Origin: Prochilodus magdalenae
Lineage: Eukaryota; Chordata; Actinopteri; Characiformes; Prochilodontidae
DNA length: 64,000 nucleotides
NCBI GenBank assembly: GCA_024036415.1
Contig: JAMWET010005075.1
Location: forward strand, 607,501 to 671,500
Reading direction: 5' to 3'
A program made the position numbers and the translations under genes. Each line of letters opens with the position of its first letter. Within the stretch, counting starts at the first letter, position 1. The notes below the pieces were generated by a model that was not told where the DNA came from, searched no databases, and saw nothing but the letters and a program-made list of their open reading frames with translations. Positions 23,426 through 37,612 of the stretch are shown one piece after another.

Positions 23426-25080
23426 GGGGCATGAAGGTATGTTTACAATGCATGCAGTGATGTGGGTTGCCCCTGTAAAAAGCCCCAGTTGTATGTGACT
23501 AGGATGAACGTAGACACTTCTGCGCATGTAATGGGGTGGCAAAACGCTACAACGAGAGCTAGCTAGCACCGGGCATTCAGACTCAGCACTGTAACAGAGT
23601 CAGCAGCTAAGCGTGCTTTGAGAAAGTGTCCTTAGATGTGAATGAAAGCCTCATAGAGCCTGTGGATGGATGCGCTCTGTTATCATTGCTAAATGGTCCT
23701 CTCTCTGTGAGAGAAGATGAGAGCAAGTGGCCGGGCATCTCTAGTTTCCTTTTGATTCCCTGCACCAGCATGCAGCTCTGGCGGCCCATAATGAGTGCAT
23801 GAGTGAGCGCACAATCATGCCATTCTCTCCAGCAGGCCGTAATTGGTGCTACAAATATTGACATGCCAGTTTCGCTGAGGCACTGACTGTAACAGATGAC
23901 ATGACTGGCAGAGCCATCTCTTGTTTGAGAGAGAGAGCAGGAGAGGGAGAGAACAGATAGCCTCACAATGGCTCCAGTTAGACTCAAAACACATGGCCCA
24001 TTGTTGGTGGTTCATTTTGTGTTTACTGTAGGAGGGAGCAGAGAACCCACACAATGCTGGACCTACTGTCATTCCTTGCTCTCAGTTCAGCTCAGTTCAG
24101 TTCAGTACTTGGAAGGGGTCTAAGCAGCGTTAGAAGCCTTACAGGCTTACATGGTAATCAACCTCACACCTCACACTCTGCTTAATGCTCATTTTTACAA
24201 TGCGCAGCTAGCGTAAGCTAACGGAAAACCAGTAGCCTGTAGCCTGTTAGCCTGGTGGCCATTTAATGTAGAGCCAGGAAACACAACACGTTCAAAATGA
24301 GTCCAGTATGTTTAACCTTCCAAAGAGCCACGTATCTGATAGCGGAGTTAGCTGTGCTGAAGTTAACTAAGCAGGAGTTGTCTGAGGTGGGCCGGTAAGA
24401 CATAACAGGGTGTGCAGCTGCTGGGCACTGACCCAGCTGATATGATGGAATGATATAGTGTTAGGGCAGCTAAGTATGGCTCCAGTGTGTCATCGAGACA
24501 TGATTATAGGCATGTCTTTAAATACCCTTTACCCTGACTTTAAATACCCGGACCTTAAACAAATACTACGGTAAATGTAAAGTTCATGTTATTCATTTTC
24601 TAGCATCAGGAAAGTTAAACACCAAATATATTAAACAGAACATTACACAGAGCCCTCAACAAATAAAATAATACAGGCTATTTTTCAGTGCTGTAGTTAT
24701 TTAAATTAACCCACAGTTATATATTTTTATACCTTAGAAGTCTTAGAAGTTGGTTGCTTTGCTTCCTACAATCCAAATAGACACATCACTTTATAAAGCT
24801 ACATATGTGCTATGTTGTAGCATCCTAGTGCATCATTTCTTCTCTTTGCTCCTGGTACTTTGCTCCTGCAGATGGCGTTGCATGAGGATGATCGGGCTTT
24901 AGATACCTACAGGGTATGTGACAGAATTCATAAAGGAGGTGGTACAGTGCTGTAAACGCCTCGTTCCATCTGTGGAAAACGGGTCCAAAGCAGATCTTAA
25001 TGCTTGACGGAACTGAGGGGTTTCGTTTGGGTGCGCGACAGGCGTAGTATGAAGGGAGTAGATGTTACCAATGACCCTGG
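23426..25080. other. Gene-free stretch, possible conserved block at 23.6-24.07 kb
   Basis: No exon is supported. The block 23600-24070 is open on the minus strand in two frames (126 and 85 codons) and has a balanced, non-repetitive composition around CTGGCGGCCCATAATGAGTG and GGCCGTAATTGGTGC, strings rich in homeodomain-like TAAT cores. This makes it a candidate conserved noncoding element. Short CTCAGTTCAG duplications follow at 24.08 kb. The remainder is AT-rich and unrecognised. Confidence 0.3.
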
Positions 25081-25352
25081 TGTTACGCCTCCCAGACACA
25101 GAAGGTCACAGGAGGTCGCCCTCACCTCAGTTTTAGTCTGGTCACCTGTTTCCCGTTTCAGGTCATTAACTCTGTATTTAAGGACCCCTCGCCTGTATTT
25201 CGGTATGATGTCTTGTTTGGTCATCCTGCGACTCGAAGCGATCTCTGTGTTTTTCTGTACCTGGCTTTTTGTCACTGTTTCTGTTGTTTTGTTCCTGGAT
25301 CTTTTTCATCATTAAACCTGCTTTTGGATTCCACCCCTGCTCTTGTGTGACA
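25081..25352 (+). mobile_element. LTR-like segment, Ty3/gypsy type
   Basis: The segment begins TGTTACGCCTCCCAGACAC and ends CTCTTGTGTGACA, so it has TG...CA ends. It contains GTATTTAAGGACCCC, a typical fish gypsy LTR transcription-start region, and a late CATTAAACCTGC polyadenylation-type signal near 25309. I found no matching target duplication. The following 150 bp (AGCTGAATTTGCC...) could be the start of retroelement internal sequence, so this may be a 5' LTR of a truncated copy rather than a solo LTR. Confidence 0.55.
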
Positions 25353-26705
25353 GTAGCTGAATTTGCCGGTGTATGGAACCGTACAGTCACAGTGGTCCAC
25401 CAGCAGTACATTCTGTTTAGAATTGTGCCAGGGATGGCATCCACCAAACCTGGTCCAACTGCGCAATTCTTTGATGCCAGAGTGGTTGAACATTGATGTG
25501 GCCTCCATCCAGAAACTTGTCCAGTCCATGCCTAATTGAATTGCAGCTGTTATTCGTTCTCATGGAGGTATCATGCTATAGACCTTAAGAGTCTTATTTT
25601 GTATATACATAGTTACATATGTGTCATATAATTCATACACAGACGTATGCAACATCCCAACCTAGTATACAAAAACAACACTGTGTGTGCAAGAGAGAGC
25701 TCACCTCAGACGTTGCCTCTGCACAGTCCTGCCCTGACAAGCCATTCCAGCTCATAGGGTGGAAAACTGCACCCTGGGAACATGAAACTGATCTTCCTCA
25801 AAACACACACTATCTTCTACCTCTCTCCTAAGCACTTCTCCGGTTACTGATCAGTCACTGGGAGATACCTGATCAGTCTGTAATTAAGAACTGGTACACA
25901 ACAGTGTGATTTATGATCATTCCTTTTGGTGTGAAGTCGAGCAGCTTCACTTCATTCTCATATGCAGTCTGCCATCACAGCATATGTCACTGTTGTAACC
26001 AAACCTCACATTTCCAAAACGGTGATCTTAACTTTAATGTACCTTATACTGTATAATGAGCTTCTATTTCAGGATACCTTGGGTTGTTTCTCCTGGTGCA
26101 TGAAATGTTCACGAGTCACAAGGTTTTGTAGCAACAGTATCAATAGCAGTACATGAGAGCAAGAGCAGAGATGCAGTCCTGGCCTGACCACCCTTCAGAT
26201 CCAGCCCTGTGATTGTGCAGTGTCTCCACCATCTGTGGCCTATAAGCCAGGTTCATTCCTCCCTACAGACATCATCTCTCACTCACCTTCCTGCTGGCCC
26301 TGCAGGCCCATCTCAAAGCCCCTCACTGCCGGGAGTGAAGTAAAGGAAACTGACCCTGCACGCTATACAAACAGCAAGGTGATCAGTTACACCAGTAATC
26401 ACTTAATATCACGATAAGATCACTGATTCAACTGGCACGATAAAAGGAGGACTGGAGTTGTGAATAAGTGAATGGGTAGCTTCTTCACTGTCCAGGACCT
26501 GCGTGTTTCAGCAACATTCACCAGCTCCTATCAGCTGGCCAAGATGATCAACCAACTACCAGCATCAGACCAGCGTGCCCAAGGTGGGGAGCCAGCTAAT
26601 CCAGTTTTAGAGCAGCTTGACCAGTTTAGAATTCAGCAGTGAAAACAACATCAGGGTTGAACCAGGCCAGCATGGCCCCAGTGGCTCGATGGGAGCGTGG
26701 TGTTT
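25353..26705. other. Gene-free stretch upstream of the polyamine oxidase gene
   Basis: No supported exon. The part next to the LTR (25353-25550) may be retroelement remnant. A segment at 26.45-26.65 kb (CAGCTGGCCAAGATGATC and AGATGGCC-like strings) looks like a dispersed repeat, but I cannot name it. Confidence 0.35.
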
Positions 26706-26707
26706 TG

Positions 26708-26722
26708 GCGCCCTCTGGTGGC
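26708..26722 (-). promoter_or_regulatory. Candidate CTCF binding site
   Basis: On the minus strand this reads GCCACCAGAGGGCGC, a full match to the CTCF core consensus CCASYAGRKGGC. It lies about 400 bp before the presumed 5' exon of the polyamine oxidase gene, at the border between the repeat-rich desert and the gene cluster. Binding is not shown by sequence alone. Confidence 0.5.
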
Positions 26723-26935
26723 TAACCGAAGATCAACGCATTCCAGTCAACACTGAGGAGCAGTAAGTTTCAGTTGCGCACGGAGAGACTTCTGCTAACG
26801 GAAATATGCTAATGCTACATAACGGGAGAGGACTAGACCTCAGGTTTAAGAGTTGGATTACCGCCACGTTACATGTGATGGTCAGTAGAAGTGATTATCT
26901 GCCAGATTTAAGGACCGTTTAGGCGCTTTTTGTCT

Positions 26936-26972
26936 CGCATGCGCAAAGATGACGTCGCGCAAAGATGAGGTC
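26936..26972 (+). promoter_or_regulatory. Candidate core promoter motifs of the polyamine oxidase gene
   Basis: CGCATGCGCA at 26936-26945 is an NRF1-like palindrome. It overlaps a perfect head-to-tail duplication of a 16-bp unit (GCGCAAAGATGACGTC followed by GCGCAAAGATGAGGTC). The first unit contains the CRE core TGACGTC. The cluster lies 150-180 bp before a splice donor at 27119/27120 that probably ends the first non-coding exon. Confidence 0.4.
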
Positions 26973-27049
26973 CAAACAGACCCGTTTAGGCTGTTATGAA
27001 AATCAGAGCCGCCCTGTCTGCAGATAGTCTGGAGTAACAGAGCTGAATC

Positions 27050-27119
27050 TTCTCTGTGTCCTGCAGACCTGTGCGGCGTTTCACCTCAGCTCGTTCAACG
27101 ATTCCGACCTGCTCAGAGG
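27050..27119 (+). other. paox: Probable 5' non-coding exon of the polyamine oxidase gene
   Basis: CGACCTGCTCAGAG is followed by GTAATG, an acceptable donor at 27119/27120. The next acceptor (CCTTAG at 28021-28025) opens two bases before the ATG at 28028. The start of the exon is unknown; 27050 is nominal. Confidence 0.35.
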
Positions 27120-27649
27120 TAATGCTGCTCTTCTCTGAGTGCTGTATGTTTGAACCTGTGCTGCTGAACCCACAAACTTAAAGTAAGACTAGACTGGCTA
27201 GATATCTAAACTCTCTAAACTGTTTTTTGGTAGGTCCTGGATCGTTATATAGTATAACACAGTAATAACAAGTTAATAACAAGTTAATAATGATCTATAA
27301 TAGGCTAGATTAGGAAACGGCCTATTTTACCATGCCTACTTCCCAGATAATCCAGGGAAAATAATTAGCTCATTAAAGAAATCCAAATATCCCAGTTTTC
27401 CAGCTGAGTAGCTGGCTAGCTGTTTGGTGGGTGAAGCTGCTATCTTTGGTTATGCAATTATGTTACGTTATGTAGATCTACAGCTATCAGTTTCATCTTC
27501 AGTGCGAAACTAACTAAGCAAACCTTGGACATAAAGCTGTTTTGGCCTTTCAGCTATGTTTGGAAGGAGGGGAAATCTGTGTAAACCTAATTCTTTCTTT
27601 AACAAGACGCTCCTGATGTCCCTAACACCAAAATACACAGGGCAAGTGT

Positions 27650-27800
27650 ATTCCTGAACCAGGCATGTTCATCCTTGTTCCTGGAGCTCCGCTATTCTGC
27701 GAGTACAGACGTCTGGCCCACCTTGAAGGCCTTGGTGTTCTGGATCAGGTGTGTTAAAATGAGGCTGGAACTAAACACAGCAGGGTGTTGGACCTCCAGA
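27650..27800. repeat. Fish palindromic MITE-like repeat
   Basis: CCTGAACCAGGCATG...CCTTGTTCCTGGAGCTCC and TTGGTGTTCTGGATCAGGTG...TTAAAATGAGGCTGGAACTA resemble the family also seen at 51.8 and 57.8 kb, whose bodies carry a GGTGTGTT(A/T)-A-GC-GGAAAA-type string. The inverted ends here are degraded. It lies in the 5' intron of the polyamine oxidase gene. Confidence 0.4.
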
Positions 27801-27829
27801 AACATGGCCGCCACTCGGTGGATCCTCCT

Positions 27830-27975
27830 TCTACACACCCTCCAGCAGCTGTGGGATGCACTGCAGTTAGCTTGGCTCCAGATACCTGTGACGACTTACC
27901 AGGACCTTTCTGAGTCACTACCAGCCCATCTAGCTGCTGTCAATGCTGCACAAGGCTGGTCATATTAATGTGACT
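27830..27975 (+). mobile_element. Tc1-like transposase C-terminal fragment
   Basis: HTLQQLWDALQLAWLQIP and the following residues match the 640-790 fragment closely at the DNA level (CTCCAGCAGCTGTGGGA shared). They end with the shared GTCATA(T/A)TAATGTGACT string. This old transposase tail lies about 50 bp upstream of the first coding exon of the polyamine oxidase gene. Confidence 0.7.
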
Positions 27976-28027
27976 GGACTGTGTACGTGATGGAAACCTA
28001 ACTGTCTTTTTATTTTTTGCCTTAGTT

Positions 28028-32528
<4,501 letters not shown>

Positions 32529-34701
32529 AGGGCCCAGACATTTTCGACCAGTGTGGAACCGGTTCCATTCCAGTTTTTCCTGCCTAATTTTGAACCTTTT
32601 GGCCCATTTTCACCAAACGTAAACAGGTTAAGGACACAAACCTCATTGCCAGCTGGAACCAAAGAATAGTAGGTTCTTCAGCATGAGCATGTGTTCTGAA
32701 TCTATTAACTGTTAGGGGAATGCACTGAGAGAAGGGAACAAAGGTGACACCCAAAACGTGTGTAGTGGACTGCTGAAGACTTATATGTGTTCTTGTCACC
32801 AGTATTTAACTTGTGCTTGCTTTTGGATAAAAACACACGTCTGTAATCAACGCTTGCAGGTTAACTACGTGCTCCGCCATCCTGTTCCTACTGTTTGTGC
32901 TTATGACATATTGTTTGATGTTCCTCGGTTCCAAACAGAGGCTGGTTACCGGGATAGCACTAAGTTCCTAAGAATCTTGAACAAAACTAGTTGAAAAAGA
33001 CGGGTGTTTTTGGTGGAAACGCGCTTAAAGACATTATCCTCTCCTGTTAGAGTCCCTTAGGGTTGAACTTTGCTTGGACTGTTTTGTGTCTGTGGGCTTA
33101 AAACTTGTGTTACATATTTTAGTGATTACATTTTATCTAAAACAGTCTGAAACACTAGGCAGAGCTAAACTAACGTAGCACAGACGAAAATGAGCCCCAA
33201 CAAAAAGAACCTCCAACTTTACATGAGAAGACAAAACATTCTTAAACTTGTATGTAAGTTAAGAGAACAAGTTTTTTAAGTGCCATTAATTATGAAATAT
33301 GAACATGCAGTAAAATGCAAAATGGAAATGAGGTGTGATGATATGTAAATGTCTTGAAACTGGAGCCGGTTTTTCGTCTTAGTTCCTATATGAGGACAGC
33401 ACAGTTTTTGTTCTACATTCTGCATTTTTAAAAAATCTGTTTGGGACCCTTTGCCGCCTGCTCCATCTTTTCATCCTTACTTTTGACTGTTAAGACTTGT
33501 ATGCTTTTAAACAGTGTTCATGTCCAATAATATTAAAACATGACTTATAAACCAATTGTGAAAGTTTTGTTTATTATTGAAAATGATAAACGGGCAAAAT
33601 TCCTGTATGTGTGGGCCAGCACTGTCACGCTGTGATTGTCATATGGCTGCAGTTGAGTCAGTAAGACAACCATATAGAGGTAAGTTACAGCTGGACAGGC
33701 TGAATGAAACGTAGTTAAATGAGATATTACGCTCACTACTGCTTGAAATATTGCCACCTAGTGGTAAAAGGATTTTGTCTAATTTAAGTCAAGTATTTTG
33801 TTTAGGTCCCTTTAAAATTTCAATTAAAACATTTTCCCTCAGAATTTAACATGCTATTATTTTTACCAGTCAACAGTATTAATAATAACACCAATAATAA
33901 TAATTAATATTATTAATTAGGCTTTTTGGGACATTTCAGAAAGATTTTTCCAGTTTTACTTTTTGAGTTTGAAGTATGAATAATACATGTAAAGAGGGAA
34001 AGTGTTTTTAGTGCATACAGAGCCAAAGACAATATCATGAATTAAAGTTTTTACAATCAGTGGTGAATTATATAGCCATTATATAGAAATATGTGTATTT
34101 ATTAACATTTAAATACATACGTATAAAGTATGTTTGGATTGAATCTCACATATGTGAAAATACACGCCCGTGCGCTTCTTGTAGATACAGGCTCACATGA
34201 CTGAAGCTCGTTAGAGAGCATAGCCATGAGCCAGTTCTTTTGCTCATCAAATGATCAGTGCTGAAGAACTTACAGATCATATTTAGTGTGTTTCATTATT
34301 CAAATCAGTCTAACGTTTTTACAGTTTCCACAGTTTTTGTCATTTGTTTAAAGTGTGACTCTCTTTACAAATGTTTCAGATCTGATGAACGTGTCGTGGG
34401 AAATAGTCTGTTTCATAATAAATATTGTCTTTAAAATGGTTTTAAAAATAGAGCCAAGTTCTTTTTACTTTTAATCTTTTTATTATATTTCGATCAGCTT
34501 CTTTCCTTTGTGTTTTGGATTTCATTGTGCTGAGCGATAGTAGGAACCATGTTCTGTTCCGTGTTTCTGTACGGTGAAAAAACTACAAACACACCTCACG
34601 CTTGTGTGCTGTATGGTGACCTTTTCCAGCATCTTTCCGGAATGCTGAGTGAGTTTTCGGGCATGCAGTAGAGCAAAAGCCCAACTGTAAGTTATAGAAA
34701 A
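32529..34701. other. Polyamine oxidase 3' region and intergenic spacer
   Basis: This contains the presumed 3' UTR (possible ATTAAA at 33532-33537) and spacer up to mrpl55. Partly mirrored strings GAACCGGTTCC (about 32558) and GGTTCCAAACAGAGGCTGGTTACC (split near 32928) hint at a decayed inverted repeat. CCGGAA at 34637-34642, about 60 bp upstream of the mrpl55 start, resembles an ETS/GABP core. I see no other gene. Confidence 0.4.
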
Positions 34702-37209
34702 ATGGCTCTACATAAAGTCTGGATGAATGGCAGTAGTCTGTTCAGGTAAGTAATATACCAAAAGGCAAGGCTGTCGGTCTGGTTAGCTTAGCACAGCTGC
34801 GCTAGTCAGAGGGAGCCGTGAAGTGAATAGTTCAGCTTGTCAGGGCCATAACATAAATATCAGAGAGTAGAGGGAGCTCATAAAGACTTCACACAGACTA
34901 TGTTTGCAAACATGTAAAGTGCTGGTTCACTGAATTCAAGCGTCGTACTATAATAGGCTGCTACTGTTGGAACATGTCAGTTCGTGGAAATTCTTCCCTC
35001 GTAGATATTCTACATTTTCAGCGGTGTTACTGAAAAGTCAAAGCGTATAGGAACCGCAGCAGCCCAGACCATGTAAAGCTGCAGAGCGGGGTCTCCGAGT
35101 GCTAGCATAGAGTGTTAAATTGGCCAACACTCTACTAACTGAGTAACTGCAGAGTTCCACACCTCCTCTGACCTTAACATCAGCACAAGCGTTGTGCACA
35201 GGGAGCTTCATGGGTTACCATGGCCGAGCAGATGCAGGCAAGCCTTACATCACCAAGCGTCAGACAGAGTGAAGTATAGCATGCCACCACTGGACTCTGG
35301 ATCAGTGGAAATGTGTTAACTGCCTGACCACACTGTGACTGTAGAAGTGTGGTGGAGGATGGATAATGAGGTTGTTTTTTCAGGGGTGGGTCTAGAGCCC
35401 CTTAGTTCAAGTGAAGGGAAATCTTAATGCCTCAACATATGAAGACATTTTGAACAATCATATGCGTCCAACTTTCTGGGGACGTTTCCGCTACAGCATG
35501 ATTGCGGCCCAGTGCACAAAGCACGGCCAATAAAGAACTTCCAGTGTGGAAGAACTTGACTGGCCCGCACAGAGATCTGATCTCAATCCCATCAAACACC
35601 TTTTGGGTGATTTAGAATGGAGATGGCAAGCCAGGCGCTTTCATCCATCTTCAGTGTCTGACATTACAAATGCTCCTCTGTATAAATGTGCAAAAATTCC
35701 ACAGGTACAATTCAAAATGTTGTAGAAAGTTTTCCCAGAACTGTTGGAAGCTGTTGTATCTACATAAGAGAGGGGCTATATCTGTGTTAATACCTTCGGA
35801 TTTAGGCTGTGATGTCACAAAAGCTCCTGTAGGTATAATATAGGTTTTTGTTCCATAAACACACAGAAACATCAGAACCTTAGCCTGGGATTTTATTTAC
35901 TTTATACTCTGAATCTACTGATTTTCCTTGAGCTTTTTCCGGACAATGTTAGCATTGTTCATCAGTGACTATGGCCCACATTACATTAGGCACAGGAACA
36001 TAATTTAAGACAACTCAAGAAGGATAATTTCAGGTTCAGTTACTCCACAGTCAAGAGTTAGTGTGAGCATGGGGACCTCAGCGCTGCAGCCTCAGTTTGC
36101 CAGTCAAAGTTCTAAATCAGTAGTTTGATTGTGCTATGAAATGAACCTTGTGAGCCTTGCTGTTTCATGTGAGTCATCTTTTCAGTTGCAGACAAGCCAA
36201 TTGTATCTGATGTAACAGCCTCACTACTTGAGTTTCCGAGCTCTCTTTTCCCAGTTGCTGTGAATGCGGAGAATACAGGTCTTGTAACTGTGGGTCTCTC
36301 CTTCGTCTTAGGTGTCTTCAGCAAGTGGTGTCCCAAAGATGTTTAGTCGCTGTGTCGTCATTTCATACCACACACGCTCAGTCAAACTCCAACAGAACCT
36401 CAGTGGCGCGCTGTGGCAGACAGAAATATGAGCGGATGTACCCGGTGTTGTTGGTGCAGCCAGATGGATCCACAATCAACATCAGATACAGGGAGCCTAA
36501 AAGAATAGTAATGGTTAGTATACTGGGTTTTTTTTTTTTGGTTGGGGGGATGGGCAGGGGGATTATTTGGCCACTCTCTGATCAGAAATGGTTCAAAATA
36601 AATAAATAAATAAATAAATGGAGATACAGCAGCGATGGATAATATTGGCAAACACATCGTTAGTGGTCAGTTTGAGTGCTGTACATCATCATACAGCACT
36701 CAAACTGACCACTAATGATGTGTTTGCCAATATTATCCAGAAGCCTACAGTTAAATATAATATCAAACTTTTCAGTATGCCTGAATTACAGCTGCCATTC
36801 AGTTTAGTCCTAGAAGTTGGTCACATTTTCTGCTTCTTGCAACTCATGTAACCCCAAACACATTCAGAAGCTTCGTATTGGACACGTTTGTTTTTTTCTC
36901 TTTTTTTATTTTATTATTATTTTGTTTGTTTGTTTGGGTTGTTGTCTTCTTTTTCCTGATTAAAGGTGAAATAATAACCCAATGTGTGGTCTGTGACTTT
37001 ACACAATACTGTAAATATGTATATATATCAGGTTTCTTGCTATTTTATCTCCTTAGATGCCTGTGGATATTGCCACTCTCTCAGAGGAGGACAGGAAGGT
37101 CAGGATGCGAAAGAAGGGTCCTAAAAAGACAGTGGTTAAAGCGAAGACTGATGACTTTAAGGATGACTTTAAAGTGGATGACTACAGCAAATTCTGGAAG
37201 AAAACGTGA
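34702..37209 (+). CDS. mrpl55: Mitochondrial ribosomal protein L55
   Basis: Component of the large subunit of the mitochondrial ribosome. Three coding exons: 34702-34745, 36312-36513 and 37057-37209, giving 132 residues (human 128). The short first exon encodes MALHKVWMNGSSLF, basic and lacking acidic residues, and joins through AG|G to RCLQQVVSQRC. Together this forms a plausible mitochondrial targeting sequence. The core is diagnostic: KYERMYPVLLVQPDGSTINI then RYREPKRIV in exon 2, and MPVDIATLSEEDRKVRMRKK and DDYSKFWKKT in exon 3. The first exon was chosen because it is the only upstream ATG with a consensus donor (CAG|GTAAGT) in matching phase. AATAAA at 37316-37321 is the likely polyadenylation signal, less than 300 bp before slc5a9. 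Confidence 0.92.
35430..35790 (+). mobile_element. Tc1-like transposase fragment in mrpl55 intron 1
   Basis: One frame reads RSDLNPIKHLLGDLEWRWQA then RRFHPSSVSDITNAPL, a damaged SPDLNPIEHLWDELE box plus the following C-terminal residues of a widespread fish Tc1 family. The next 150 bp (TTTCCCAGAACTGTTGGAAG) fits that family's C-terminus. The upstream part (35458-35520) is decayed. The third catalytic Glu is replaced by Lys, so it is inactive. Confidence 0.7.
36636..36739 (+). repeat. Near-perfect 48-bp hairpin in mrpl55 intron 2
   Basis: The left arm 36636-36683 (starting TGGATAATATTGGCAAACAC) and right arm 36692-36739 are inverted complements at 47 of 48 positions, with an 8-nt loop (CATCATCA). 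The one difference (left G, right T) would be a G-U pair in sense RNA, so the pre-mRNA can form a continuous 48-bp stem. It has no coding role and no clear target duplication. It is probably a very short palindromic MITE, with a microRNA-like precursor as an alternative. Confidence 0.85.
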
Positions 37210-37612
37210 ACAGAAAGAAGCCTGGATATGAATAGCTCTCCTCGTTCAGCTTATTTATACTTTCACATGTACAGAGCAGATTTGCGTCTCTGTGGGGTTC
37301 GTTTGTCATCATGTCAATAAAGGATTCTGAAATCTACGTGGCTGTGGCTCTCTCTGTTTTTAGACATCAGTCTAGATGGAAAGGTGTGATTTAATAGTTT
37401 ATACATGTGTCTCCTGGTGCATAGGCTGGTAACAGGCTTTGGCCCCTTTTCCCGCACACTGCATCCTTGTGTGCAGGTGTTCTCAGCCGTGTTTCCGGTT
37501 TATGTATAACCTATAAGGCGAGTCAACATTTTTGATAAAGAATACTTGATTAATCATTGACTGAATCCACACTAGCCTCAAAGTTCACACTCTTTTCTGT
37601 AGCATTTTTAAA

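Noticed and set aside
25178..25529. Minus-strand frames of 85-92 codons
   Set aside because: They lie within or directly next to an LTR-like segment and do not match any protein family.
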